DNA of 64,000 nt from the NCBI RefSeq assembly GCF_021044885.1, contig NZ_JAJNOD010000001.1, positions 186,001 to 250,000 of the forward strand, given 5' to 3'. The position numbers were made by a program, and so were the translations under genes. Numbering within the stretch: position 1 is the first letter of the stretch; each line of letters opens with the position of its first letter. Source of the DNA: Microbacterium nymphoidis (GTDB lineage: Bacteria; Actinomycetota; Actinomycetes; Actinomycetales; Microbacteriaceae). The notes below the pieces were generated by a model. It saw only the letters and a list, made by a program, of their open reading frames with translations, had not been told where the DNA came from and made no database searches. Shown here in pieces: positions 48,424 to 57,207 of this stretch.

Positions 48424-50610
48424 ATGAGCACGGCGCCCAATTCCCCTGACGATGTCGATGACCCCCAGGGCGCCCCGGTGAAGCCCACGGCGGCTTCGGC
48501 AGGAACGCCCGCGGCGCGTACGGCGGGGGCCGGGGCGAAACGACCGGGGGCAAAGAAGGCGAGCCCCCGTTCGCGCACCGCGACCACGTCTACGGGCTCC
48601 GCATCTGCACGAGCCGGGAAGGCGGCGACCGCGCAGCCCGTCGACGAAGAGGGTCCGGAGGCGAAGCCGTCGGCGCGCACGACGTCGGCCACGGGAAAGA
48701 CGGCTTCGGGAAAGACGGCTTCGGGAAAGACGGCCGCAGGAAAGAGCCCTACGGCAAAGAGCGCTACGGCAAAGACCGCCACGGCGAAGACGGCCACGGC
48801 GAAGACGGCCACGGGAAAGCCAGCCGCGGGAAAGCCAGCCGCGGGAGAGACCGCCACGGCGAAGACCGCCACGGGAAAGACCGCGGTGAAGCCTGAGCCG
48901 GCGAAGCGACCCGGGTCCGCGTCCGCACGAGCCGCGTCGAAGGCGACGCCACGCTCCCGTGCGGCGGAGGCCGAGGTGGATGACGACAACACGATCACAG
49001 CTCCGCGGCGTCCCGCCGCCCGCAAGACGGCAGCCGGCACCGCGAAGTCCAGCAGCGCGTCTTCCTCGTCGCGGACGACGCGCCAGCCGGCGAAGAAGAC
49101 TGCGCCCCGATCATCTGCCGCGCGCTCCGCACCAGACGCGGCAGCCGGTGGCGGTGGCCCGGAAGCTGTGGATTCCGTAGCATCGTCCGAAGACGCCGTC
49201 ATCACGGGCGTCGGTTCGGACAGGGGGACCACTGACGTGACGAATGAGGCGGCCGAGACCGCGGACGGCGCTGCCGCGACGGAGACGGTCGACGCGCCCT
49301 CCGGTGAACCCTCACCCGGCGGTGACGCTGTGACGAGCGTGATCGACGCCCCGGCGGATGCCGATGCGGTGGCCAGCGGCGGCACACGATCTCTTGCCGA
49401 TGCCCTGACGGACGCTGCTGAGGCCGACGATGGGCCTGATCCTGACGTATTCACCGCGGATCTCCCCGGCGATGCGCACGGCGAAGATGCGCAGGGCGAA
49501 GATGCGCAGGACGAGGGCGCGGAGCACGTCGCTCCTGCTCGGGACGGCGCGAAGACCGCTCCGGAGGTGGATGCCGTTTCCGAGGAGGATCCCGCTCCCA
49601 CGGACGGCGACGCGGACCTGAACGAACTACTCGGTCTCGACACCGACACCGACACCGACGCCGGTTCCGAGAAGGACGGCGATGTCGCGAGCGACGCCAC
49701 GGCGCCGGGAAGCACCGCCGATGAGGCAGCGCACGATGCGTCCCCGGCATCGGCCCATCCCGAGGCGCATCTGCTCGCGCCGCTCGTCGGTGCGTCGCCG
49801 CGGAGTCGCCCCGCCGCGGTTACCGAGTCCGCCGAGCCCGTGGACCCCGCCAGCGCGGTCCTGGTGGCACGCGGGCTGGTGAAGGACTTCGGCGGTACCC
49901 ACGCCGTCGACGAGATCGACCTGACCGTGCCGACGGGCAGCTTCTACGGCATCGTCGGACCGAACGGCGCGGGAAAGACCACGACCCTGTCCATGATCTC
50001 CGGTCTGCTGCGTCCCGATCGTGGGAGCATCACCGTGGCCGGCATCGACGCACGCCAGCGTGCGCGGGCGGCGAAGAAGCTCATCGGCGTGCTGCCCGAT
50101 CGCTTCCGCACGTTCGATCGCCTCACCGGTCGTCAGCTGCTGCACTACTACGGACTGCTCCGGGGCCTGAAGCCGGGAGTGGTCGACAAGCGGACCGCCG
50201 ATCTCGCCCGTGCCTTCGACCTGACGGATGCGCTCGGGCGTGCGGTGTCGGACTACTCGGCCGGCATGACCAAGAAGGTCATGCTCGCGGGCGCGATGAT
50301 CCACAGCCCGCGCCTCCTCGTGCTCGATGAGCCGTTCGAAGCCGTCGACCCCGTTTCCGCGGCGGTGATCCTGGAGATCCTGTCGCAGTACGTCGCGGGC
50401 GGCGGCACCGTCATCCTGTCCAGCCACACCATGGAGCTCGTGGAGCGGGTCTGCTCGCGCGTGGCCGTTGTCGTGTCCGGCCAGGTGCTGGCGGAGGGCA
50501 CCGTCGAGGAAGTCCGGGGCGATCTGACCCTTGAGCAGCGGTTCGTGGAGCTCTCCGGCGGGCTCACCGAGGTGGAGGGGCTGGAGTGGTTGCACACGTT
50601 CTCCGACTGA
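48424..50610 (+). CDS. ABC transporter ATPase with a 475-residue disordered N-terminus
   Basis: 728 residues. The ABC domain starts at about 477: Walker A GPNGAGKTT (511), signature VSDYSAGMTKKVML, Walker B RLLVLDEPFEAVDP, and the H-loop SSHTMEL. Before it lie 180 residues rich in Lys/Ala/Thr, with 5-residue repeats such as AKTAT and GKTAS resembling histone-H1/mycobacterial HU tails, then about 290 acidic Ala/Asp/Glu residues. The exporter ATPase energises the permease encoded next. The start is set by TACGTT six nt upstream. Nothing suggests a frameshift joining two genes. Confidence 0.9.
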   Translation: MSTAPNSPDDVDDPQGAPVKPTAASAGTPAARTAGAGAKRPGAKKASPRSRTATTSTGSASARAGKAATAQPVDEEGPEAKPSARTTSATGKTASGKTASGKTAAGKSPTAKSATAKTATAKTATAKTATGKPAAGKPAAGETATAKTATGKTAVKPEPAKRPGSASARAASKATPRSRAAEAEVDDDNTITAPRRPAARKTAAGTAKSSSASSSSRTTRQPAKKTAPRSSAARSAPDAAAGGGGPEAVDSVASSEDAVITGVGSDRGTTDVTNEAAETADGAAATETVDAPSGEPSPGGDAVTSVIDAPADADAVASGGTRSLADALTDAAEADDGPDPDVFTADLPGDAHGEDAQGEDAQDEGAEHVAPARDGAKTAPEVDAVSEEDPAPTDGDADLNELLGLDTDTDTDAGSEKDGDVASDATAPGSTADEAAHDASPASAHPEAHLLAPLVGASPRSRPAAVTESAEPVDPASAVLVARGLVKDFGGTHAVDEIDLTVPTGSFYGIVGPNGAGKTTTLSMISGLLRPDRGSITVAGIDARQRARAAKKLIGVLPDRFRTFDRLTGRQLLHYYGLLRGLKPGVVDKRTADLARAFDLTDALGRAVSDYSAGMTKKVMLAGAMIHSPRLLVLDEPFEAVDPVSAAVILEILSQYVAGGGTVILSSHTMELVERVCSRVAVVVSGQVLAEGTVEEVRGDLTLEQRFVELSGGLTEVEGLEWLHTFSD
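48690..48895 (+). repeat. 15-bp coding repeats (Lys/Ala/Thr)
   Basis: About a dozen degenerate in-frame 15-bp units encode variants of GKTAS, AKTAT and GKPAA in the ABC ATPase N-terminus. Unit length is a multiple of three, so copy-number change would keep the frame. Confidence 0.8.
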
Positions 50611-52148
50611 GGCTCGCGCTGCTGTTCGGCGCGGTCCGCGGGGACCGGGCGCAGAGCACCCGCAACGTCATCGGCGCCCTTCTGCTGATCGCCGCAACGG
50701 CGGCGGTCTGCACGGCGATCCTGTCTCTTCGTGCCGACAGCGGTGCCGTCGCGCATGTGGTGTCCGTCCTGGCCGGGTCCGCCCTCGCCTTCGGTGCGGC
50801 GGTCGGCCCCGCGGTGGCGGGAGTCGAGGACCAGCTGGCTCCGCGGCGCTTCGCCGTGTTCGGCATGTCGCCGCTCCCGCTCGCGGGGGCGCTCCTGCTG
50901 GGCATGCTGGTCTCGCTGCCCTCGCTCGCACTTCTCGCGGTCGCCGTCTCGCTCATGATCATGTGGACGAGCCAGGGTGTGCCCGCCGGCATCGCGATCG
51001 TCTCACTTCTCCTCGCCTTCCTCGCCTGCCTGGTGGTGTCGCGGCTGAGCATGGCGGTGGCGGCACGGTTCGGACGCGACCGGCGCAGCCGCGAGATGAC
51101 GGGCCTGCTCGTGCTGGCGCTGGTCATCGTGATCGTTCCGGTTGCCGTGTTCCTCGCCTCGCTGCAGTGGCGGGGTGTCGTCCCGAGCCAGCTCGTGACC
51201 CTCACGGAAATCCTCTCCAATACCCCGTTCGGTGCACCCTGGGGGATCGCCGGCCATGTCCTGCGTGGTGACAGCGCTCTAACGGCGAGCATTCTGATCA
51301 CTGGCGGCACCCTCGTGGTGCTGGTGGGTGCCTGGTTCCTCGTGGTCCGGCACGCCCTCACCACCACGGAGCGCCCGCAGACCGGTCGCGAGCGGGGCCT
51401 CGGCTGGTTCAGCGTGCTTCCAGGCAACGCGATCGGCGCCGTCGCCGCGCGGTCACTCGTCTACTGGACGCGGGATCGCCGCTACATCGTGAATGTGGCG
51501 GTCGTACCCATCGCCTCCGTGATCGCGGCCCTGCCGCTGCTGGTCGCGGGGGTGCCGCCGCAGGTCGTGGCCCTGGTGCCGGTGCCGATCATGGCGCTGT
51601 TCCTCGGATGGATGCCCCACAACGACATCGCGTACGACTCGACCGCGATCTGGCTGCACATCGTCAGCGGCGTCCGGGGTCTCGCCGATCGGATCGGGCG
51701 CCTCGTGCCCATCGTCCTCATCGCCGTGCCGCTTCTCGCTGTGGCGATCACGGTGTCGATCGCGCTCTACGGCCGGTGGTCGATGCTTCCAGCGCTGGTG
51801 GGCGTGGCCCTGTGCCTGTTCCTCACCGGCCTCGGCCTCTCCTCCATCTCCTCGGTCGTATCGCCCTACCCGGTCACTCGGCCGGGGGACAGCCCGTTCC
51901 AGCAGCCGCAGCGAGCGGGCTCGGGAATCGGCGCTCAGGCCCTGGTGCTGATCGGCGCGATCCTGCTCAGCATTCCCGCGCTCGTCGCCGCTCTGCGCGC
52001 GGTCGATGCGGACCTGCCCGCAGCTCTCGACGCGCTGTGGATCGGGCTCGGCATGGGCATCGGCGTGCTCGCCGTGGGCGTCGCTCTCGGGGCGTTCCTG
52101 TTCGAGCGTCACGGCTCGCGCATCATGGAGTTCGCTGAGGCGATCTGA
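50586..52148 (+). CDS. ABC transporter permease
   Basis: 520 residues with about 12 hydrophobic segments, starting from GTG (MVAHVLRLRLALLFG) 25 bp inside the ATPase gene. The overlapping start means translational coupling with the ATPase. The membrane topology resembles two similar halves of six helices around a charged central loop (about 250-280, TTTERPQTGRERG). It exports an unknown substrate. No solute-binding protein is present, consistent with an exporter. Confidence 0.85.
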   Translation: MVAHVLRLRLALLFGAVRGDRAQSTRNVIGALLLIAATAAVCTAILSLRADSGAVAHVVSVLAGSALAFGAAVGPAVAGVEDQLAPRRFAVFGMSPLPLAGALLLGMLVSLPSLALLAVAVSLMIMWTSQGVPAGIAIVSLLLAFLACLVVSRLSMAVAARFGRDRRSREMTGLLVLALVIVIVPVAVFLASLQWRGVVPSQLVTLTEILSNTPFGAPWGIAGHVLRGDSALTASILITGGTLVVLVGAWFLVVRHALTTTERPQTGRERGLGWFSVLPGNAIGAVAARSLVYWTRDRRYIVNVAVVPIASVIAALPLLVAGVPPQVVALVPVPIMALFLGWMPHNDIAYDSTAIWLHIVSGVRGLADRIGRLVPIVLIAVPLLAVAITVSIALYGRWSMLPALVGVALCLFLTGLGLSSISSVVSPYPVTRPGDSPFQQPQRAGSGIGAQALVLIGAILLSIPALVAALRAVDADLPAALDALWIGLGMGIGVLAVGVALGAFLFERHGSRIMEFAEAI

Positions 52149-52194
52149 GTCCGCGGAATCACCAGACGATCGTCCCGCTCCGTGATGCGGGCGG

Positions 52195-52200
52195 TACGAT
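52195..52200 (+). promoter_or_regulatory. -10-like element of the DUF3039 gene
   Basis: TACGAT, then GGGCCC and the ATG at 52207. Confidence 0.5.
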
Positions 52201-52206
52201 GGGCCC

Positions 52207-52473
52207 ATGAGCACTCCGCTGGATCACCCCGACCAGGGCGGCATCGCCACCCTCGACCGCGAACTCGAAGAGCTCCTGCGTGAGGAGCACATCGAGCCGG
52301 GAGATCATGAGCGCTTCTCGCACTACGCGAAGAAGGAGAAGATCCTCGAGTCGGCTCTGACCGGCAAGCCCATTCGCGCGCTGTGCGGAAAGAAGTGGGT
52401 GCCGAGCCGGGACCCGGAGAAGTTCCCGGTATGCCCCGACTGCAAGAAGGTGTACGAGTCGCTCATGAGCTGA
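52207..52473 (+). CDS. DUF3039 small zinc-ribbon-like protein
   Basis: 88 residues: MSTPLDHPDQGGIATLDREL..., with HERFSHYAKKEKI, ALCGKKWVPSRDPEKFP and CPDCKK. The three Cys and nearby His could hold one zinc. This is the actinobacterial DUF3039 family; its job is unknown. Monocistronic, with a leaderless-type start and a downstream hairpin shared with pncB. Confidence 0.9.
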   Translation: MSTPLDHPDQGGIATLDRELEELLREEHIEPGDHERFSHYAKKEKILESALTGKPIRALCGKKWVPSRDPEKFPVCPDCKKVYESLMS

Positions 52474-52479
52474 CTCGCG

Positions 52480-52511
52480 CGAACGGCCCGCCGGATCCGG
52501 CGGGCCGTTCG
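52480..52511. terminator. bidirectional hairpin terminator
   Basis: Near-perfect palindrome: CGAACGGCCCGCCGG and its complement around AT, between the converging DUF3039 and pncB genes. Confidence 0.75.
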
Positions 52512-52525
52512 TCATAGCTGGAGGG

Positions 52526-53851
52526 CTACTGCGCGTCCTCAAAGACTGTCGGGATGATCGGATCGGACTTGCTGAGCGCAAGCCCGCGTACCGGCAGCTC
52601 CTCGCGCACCATCGCGTGGTGTTCCCGGGCAGCCGCAGTTCCCGCCGGTCCTTCGAACGACGCGTCGATGACGCCGTGATCGACCAGACGCACCTGCAGG
52701 GCTCGGGCATCCGGATGCGCGCTCGCCGTCTCGACCGGTTCGAACCCGTCGGAGACCACCACGAGCTCGGTGGTGGCCTTCCCGCGCTCCAGGCGGCGGA
52801 ACGCGGCCTTGCGACCACCGGTGGAGGCCTTGTCCGCGCTCTTCTTGGCCACCGCCACCCATCCGCCGTCATCACCCTGACGTGCCACCAGCTTGTAGAC
52901 CATGCTGGCGGTGGGATAGCCGGAGCCGGTGACCACCGAGGTGCCCACGCCGTAGGCGTCAACGGGTGATACGGCCAGAGCGGCGATCGCGTACTCGTCG
53001 AGATCGCTCGTCACGGTGATCCGCGTGTCGACGGCACCGAGAGCGTCCAGCTGGGCACGGACTTCCGCGGCGACGATCGGGAGGTCACCGGAGTCGATGC
53101 GCACGCCGCCGAGTCCGGTACCGGCCACGCGGATCGCGAGATCCACGCCTGCGGTGATGTCGTAGGTGTCCACCAGAAGGGTGGTCCCGACGCCGGACGC
53201 CTCGATCTGGGAGCGGAAGGCCTGCTCCTCGGTGTCGTGCAGCAGGGTCCAGGCATGGGCGGCGGTGCCCATCGTCGGAATGCCCCAGCGGCGTCCGGCC
53301 TCCAGATTGCTGGTGGCTCCGAACCCTGCGATGTAGGCGGCGCGCGAGGCCGCCACCGCGGACTCCTCCGCCGCGCGGCGCGCGCCCATCTCCGCGAGGG
53401 GGCGATCTCCAGCCGCGACCGACATGCGCGCCGCGGCCGTGGCAACGGCAGAGTCGTGGTTGAGGACGCTGAGGGCCAGGGTCTCCAGGATCACGGCCTC
53501 AGCGAAGGTGCCTTCGACGGTGAGGATCGGCGAGCCGGGGAAGTAGAGCTCTCCCTCCCGATAGCCGGTGATCGACCCGCTGAAGCGGTAGCCGGCCAGG
53601 TAGCGCAGGGTCTCGGGGCTGACGACCTGGTTGTCGGTGAGGTAGCGCAGCTCGTCATCGCCGAAGCGGAAATCACGCAGCAGGGAGAGCAGACGTCCCG
53701 TGCCGGCCACCACGCCGAACCGCCGCCCGCCACTCAATCTGCGAGAGAACAACTCGAACACGCAGTTGCGGTGGGCGGTGCCATCACGCAGTGCCGCATC
53801 CAGCATGGTGAGTTCATATCGGTCTGTCAGCAGCGCGGAGGAGCCGGTCAT
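52526..53851 (-). CDS. pncB: nicotinate phosphoribosyltransferase
   Basis: 441 residues. LLTDRYELTMLDAALRDG opens the protein; the catalytic His is in GIPTMGTAAHAWTLLH, and the phosphate/nicotinate site motifs GVRIDSGDLP and VTSDLDEYAI follow, with YGVGTSVVTG late. It makes NaMN from nicotinate, PRPP and ATP in NAD salvage. TAGGAT seven nt before the ATG fixes the start, removing an 11-residue extension. Confidence 0.95.
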   Translation of the reverse strand: MTGSSALLTDRYELTMLDAALRDGTAHRNCVFELFSRRLSGGRRFGVVAGTGRLLSLLRDFRFGDDELRYLTDNQVVSPETLRYLAGYRFSGSITGYREGELYFPGSPILTVEGTFAEAVILETLALSVLNHDSAVATAAARMSVAAGDRPLAEMGARRAAEESAVAASRAAYIAGFGATSNLEAGRRWGIPTMGTAAHAWTLLHDTEEQAFRSQIEASGVGTTLLVDTYDITAGVDLAIRVAGTGLGGVRIDSGDLPIVAAEVRAQLDALGAVDTRITVTSDLDEYAIAALAVSPVDAYGVGTSVVTGSGYPTASMVYKLVARQGDDGGWVAVAKKSADKASTGGRKAAFRRLERGKATTELVVVSDGFEPVETASAHPDARALQVRLVDHGVIDASFEGPAGTAAAREHHAMVREELPVRGLALSKSDPIIPTVFEDAQ

Positions 53852-53858
53852 GCTCGGA

Positions 53859-53864
53859 ATCCTA
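53859..53864 (-). promoter_or_regulatory. -10-like element of pncB
   Basis: TAGGAT on the minus strand, seven nt before the ATG at 53851. Confidence 0.45.
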
Positions 53865-53952
53865 CTCGCGCGCGCAGCGCCCACCGTGCCGCACCCTCCG
53901 AGGGCGCAGCGACGAGCCGTGCCGCCCGACGCGGGTGATGCATGCGGCGGCG

Positions 53953-53958
53953 TAGGCT
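53953..53958 (+). promoter_or_regulatory. -10-like element of murI
   Basis: TAGGCT nine nt before the ATG at 53968; the leader would be three nt or so. Confidence 0.4.
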
Positions 53959-53967
53959 GGACCCATC

Positions 53968-54792
53968 ATGTCTGACGCACCGATCGGGATCTTCGACTCC
54001 GGCGTGGGCGGGCTCACGGTCGCTCGTGCGATCGGGGACCAGCTGCCGAACGAATCGTTCGTGTACATCGGCGACACCGCCCGCACTCCCTACGGTCCGC
54101 GCCCCATCGCCGAGGTGCGTCAGTTCTCCCTCGAGGTGCTGGACACACTGGTCGATCAGGGCGTCAAGATGCTCGTGATCGCCTGCAACACCGCGTCGGC
54201 GGCCGTGCTGCGTGACGCACGCGAGCGTTACGACATTCCGGTGATCGAGGTCATCAACCCCGCTGTGCGCACGGCGATCGCCACCACGCGCAACGGGCGG
54301 GTGGGCGTCATCGGCACCGCCGGAACGGTGTCATCCGGCGTCTATCAGGACATGCTGGGCGTGGACTCCCGCCTGACGGTGTTCGCTCAGGCGTGCCCGC
54401 GTTTCGTCGAGTTCGTGGAGGCCGGGATCACGAGTTCGCCTGAGCTGCTTCGCGTGGCGGAGGAGTATCTGGCTCCGCTGCGTGACGCCGGCATCGACAC
54501 CCTGGTGCTCGGGTGCACGCACTATCCGTTCCTCAAAGGCGCCATCAGCTACGTGATGGGCCCCGAAGTCTCCCTCGTCTCCAGCGATGTGGAGACCGCG
54601 AACGACGTCTATCGCACGCTGGTCACGCGCGGCGAGCTCGCTTCCCCGCAGTCCCAGCCGACGCGCACGTACGAGGCGACGGGCACCAGCGAAGCCGAGT
54701 TCGTCGCGCTGGCGCGGCGTCTGATGGGAGCCGAGGTCAATCGGGTCCAGCTCGTGAACACCGCCGCCATCCGCCTTCCCCAGAACAGCTGA
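53968..54792 (+). CDS. murI: glutamate racemase
   Basis: 274 residues. [17 protein letters not shown] and [11 protein letters not shown] open the protein; the two catalytic cysteines are in [10 protein letters not shown] (about 71) and [10 protein letters not shown] (about 182). It supplies D-glutamate for peptidoglycan. Start ATG follows a -10-like hexamer. Downstream rph and rdgB run the same way; the three-gene order is widespread in actinobacteria. Confidence 0.96.
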   Translation: MSDAPIGIFDSGVGGLTVARAIGDQLPNESFVYIGDTARTPYGPRPIAEVRQFSLEVLDTLVDQGVKMLVIACNTASAAVLRDARERYDIPVIEVINPAVRTAIATTRNGRVGVIGTAGTVSSGVYQDMLGVDSRLTVFAQACPRFVEFVEAGITSSPELLRVAEEYLAPLRDAGIDTLVLGCTHYPFLKGAISYVMGPEVSLVSSDVETANDVYRTLVTRGELASPQSQPTRTYEATGTSEAEFVALARRLMGAEVNRVQLVNTAAIRLPQNS

Positions 54793-54846
54793 CTCGCCCG
54801 CCCGGCGGCTGAGCGGCATCCCACCCCTTCGAGAGGACGCAGACCT

Positions 54847-55578
54847 ATGACCGAGATCGTTCGCGCCGACGGCCGCGCCACCGACCAGCTCCGCCCCGTC
54901 ACCATCGAGCGCGGCTGGAGCGCCCACGCCGAGGGGTCGGCGCTGGTGAGCTTCGGCGGCACGCGTGTGCTGTGCACGGCGTCGTTCACCAACGGCGTTC
55001 CTCGCTGGCTGACCGGCAAGGGCAAGGGGTGGGTCACGGCCGAGTACGCGATGCTGCCGCGCGCCACGAACAGCCGTAACGACCGTGAGAGCGTGAAGGG
55101 CCGTGTCGGCGGACGCACGCACGAGATCTCCCGTCTCATCGGGCGCGCACTGCGTGCGGTGGTCGACACCAAGGCGCTCGGGGAGAACACCCTCGTCATC
55201 GACTGCGACGTGCTCCAGGCCGACGGCGGCACCCGGACGGCCGCCATCACGGGCGCCTACGTTGCGCTCGCGGACGCCATCGAGTGGGGGCGCGAGAAGA
55301 AGTTCATCGGGCAGAAGGCGCAGCCGCTGATCGACTCGGTCTCCGCGGTGTCTGTCGGCATCATCGATGGCACGCCGATGCTCGACCTGGCCTATGTCGA
55401 GGACGTCCGCGCGGAGACGGACATGAACGTCGTGGTGACCGGTCGCGGACTGTTCGTCGAGGTGCAGGGCACCGCAGAGGGTGCTCCCTTCGACAAGCAG
55501 GAGCTCGACGCGCTGCTCGACTTGGGCGTCGCGGGCTGCGCGAACCTGCGCGACATCCAGACGGCGGTCCTGGCGTGA
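54847..55578 (+). CDS. rph: ribonuclease PH
   Basis: 243 residues. [55 protein letters not shown] and the phosphate-binding [17 protein letters not shown] identify RNase PH, which trims tRNA 3' ends using phosphate. GAGAGGAC precedes the ATG by about 9 nt. The stop overlaps the rdgB start (GTGA). Confidence 0.96.
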   Translation: MTEIVRADGRATDQLRPVTIERGWSAHAEGSALVSFGGTRVLCTASFTNGVPRWLTGKGKGWVTAEYAMLPRATNSRNDRESVKGRVGGRTHEISRLIGRALRAVVDTKALGENTLVIDCDVLQADGGTRTAAITGAYVALADAIEWGREKKFIGQKAQPLIDSVSAVSVGIIDGTPMLDLAYVEDVRAETDMNVVVTGRGLFVEVQGTAEGAPFDKQELDALLDLGVAGCANLRDIQTAVLA

Positions 55579-56180
55579 GCGTCGATCGCGTCGTCCTCGC
55601 CACCCACAACGCGCACAAGGTGGCTGAGTTCCAGGCCATCGTCGCGGCGGTCCGCCCCGACCTCACCGTCGTGGCGTACGACGGACCCGAGCCCGTGGAA
55701 GACGGCACGACCTTCGCCCAGAACGCACTGATCAAGGCACGGGCCGCCGCCGCGCACACGGGCCTGCCCGCCCTCGCCGACGATTCCGGCCTGACCGTGT
55801 CGGTCCTGGGCGCCGCTCCCGGCGTCTTTTCCGCGTACTGGGCCGGGCACCAGAAGGACGACATCGCGAACCGGCGCCTGCTGCTCGATCAGCTCAGCGA
55901 TCTCGCCCCCGAGCACCGCACGGCGTTCTTCACCTCGGTGATCGCCCTCGTCACGCCCGGCGGCGACGAGCACACGGTCGAGGGCATCTGGCCCGGGCGC
56001 CTGGCGACGGTGGAGAGCGGTGAGAACGGCTTCGGTTATGACCCGGTGTTCCTCCCCGAGAATGCGGACGGCACGCCGGGCACCCGTTCCGCGGCGGAGC
56101 TGAGCCCCGAGGAGAAGAACGCGCAGTCGCATCGGGCGCGAGCCTTCGTGGCGCTGCAGCCGCTTCTCGCCGCGCTCTGA
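55575..56180 (+). CDS. rdgB: XTP/dITP diphosphatase (HAM1 family)
   Basis: 201 residues, GTG inside the rph stop. [34 protein letters not shown] and SHRARAF are the conserved family motifs (nucleotide and metal binding). It hydrolyses dITP/XTP to keep deaminated purines out of DNA. Translationally coupled to rph. Confidence 0.95.
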   Translation: MSVDRVVLATHNAHKVAEFQAIVAAVRPDLTVVAYDGPEPVEDGTTFAQNALIKARAAAAHTGLPALADDSGLTVSVLGAAPGVFSAYWAGHQKDDIANRRLLLDQLSDLAPEHRTAFFTSVIALVTPGGDEHTVEGIWPGRLATVESGENGFGYDPVFLPENADGTPGTRSAAELSPEEKNAQSHRARAFVALQPLLAAL

Positions 56181-56242
56181 CGCTGATAATCGTCCTCATT
56201 CCCGACTAGGCGAAACGGCCCCGCGCACCCGTGCGGCCCGCC

Positions 56243-56248
56243 TAGCCT
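56243..56248 (+). promoter_or_regulatory. -10-like element of the CDF gene
   Basis: TAGCCT, then GGAGGC and the ATG at 56255. GGAGG here would be spacer rather than a ribosome site if the transcript is leaderless. Confidence 0.45.
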
Positions 56249-56254
56249 GGAGGC

Positions 56255-57175
56255 ATGCACGATCACGCACCGTCCACCGGAATCCGGGGAGCGGCCAATC
56301 GCCGCCTGCTGGCGATCTCGCTGACCATCACCTCGACCGTCATGGTCGTACAGGTCATCGGAGCCATCCTCTCGGGCTCGCTGGCGCTGCTCGCGGACGC
56401 CGCCCACATGTTCACGGACGCGTCGGCACTGGTGATCGCGCTGATCGCCAGCGCGGTCGCCGCCCGTCCGGCGGACGATCGACGCACGTTCGGCTATCAG
56501 CGCGCCGAGGTGCTGGGTGCGCTGATCAACGCCGTCATCCTGGGAGTGCTGGCCATCACCGTGGGCGTCGAAGGCGTCCAGCGCTTGATCAACCCGGGCG
56601 AGGCGGAGGTGCAGGGCGGGCTGATGCTCGTGATCGCGGTGGCCGGTGCCCTGGCCAATGCCGTCTCGATGTGGCTGCTGTCCGCGGCGCAGAAGAAGTC
56701 GATCAACGTCCGCGGGGCATACCTGGAGGTGATGGGTGATCTGATCGGGTCGGTCGGAGTCATCATCGCCGCCATCGTGATCCTCACCACCGGCTGGGTG
56801 CGCGCCGATGCCATCGCCTCACTGTTCATCGCTGCGATGATCCTGCCGCGCGTGTTCACGCTGCTGCGCGAAGTGATCTCCGTGCTGGCGGAATCAGCAC
56901 CGAAGGGCACCGATATCCCCGACATCCGCACGCACATCCTGGGCTACCCGGGCGTGCGCGCCGTGCACGACGTGCACGTGTGGCAGCTGACGCGGGGTGC
57001 GCCGGTGTTCACTGCACACGTCGTCGTGGACGCCGATGTGCTGAGCGATGGGGGAAGTGCACGGATGCTCGCCGATCTGCAGGGCTGTCTGTCGCAGCAC
57101 TTCGATGTGGAGCACTCCACCTTCCAGCTTGAACCCGACGGTCACGCCGAGCACGACGACGTCGTCCACCGCTGA
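56255..57175 (+). CDS. cation diffusion facilitator (Zn/Cd/Co exporter)
   Basis: 306 residues, six membrane helices. Metal site one, ADAAHMFTDA, is canonical (HxxxD) in helix two. In helix five the usual HxxxD reads EVMGDLIGSVG, with Glu for His. A C-terminal cytoplasmic domain has VRAVHDVHVWQLTRG and HVVVDADVL. Family role: divalent metal efflux by proton antiport. The Glu may alter metal preference (inference). Convergent with ligD. Confidence 0.92.
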   Translation: MHDHAPSTGIRGAANRRLLAISLTITSTVMVVQVIGAILSGSLALLADAAHMFTDASALVIALIASAVAARPADDRRTFGYQRAEVLGALINAVILGVLAITVGVEGVQRLINPGEAEVQGGLMLVIAVAGALANAVSMWLLSAAQKKSINVRGAYLEVMGDLIGSVGVIIAAIVILTTGWVRADAIASLFIAAMILPRVFTLLREVISVLAESAPKGTDIPDIRTHILGYPGVRAVHDVHVWQLTRGAPVFTAHVVVDADVLSDGGSARMLADLQGCLSQHFDVEHSTFQLEPDGHAEHDDVVHR

Positions 57176-57178
57176 GAC

Positions 57179-57207
57179 GGTCCGGGAGTCCTCAGGTCTC
57201 CCGGACC
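57179..57207. terminator. hairpin between the CDF and ligD genes
   Basis: GGTCCGGGAG and CTCCCGGACC with a 9-nt loop; the right arm reaches into the last codons of ligD. Confidence 0.55.
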
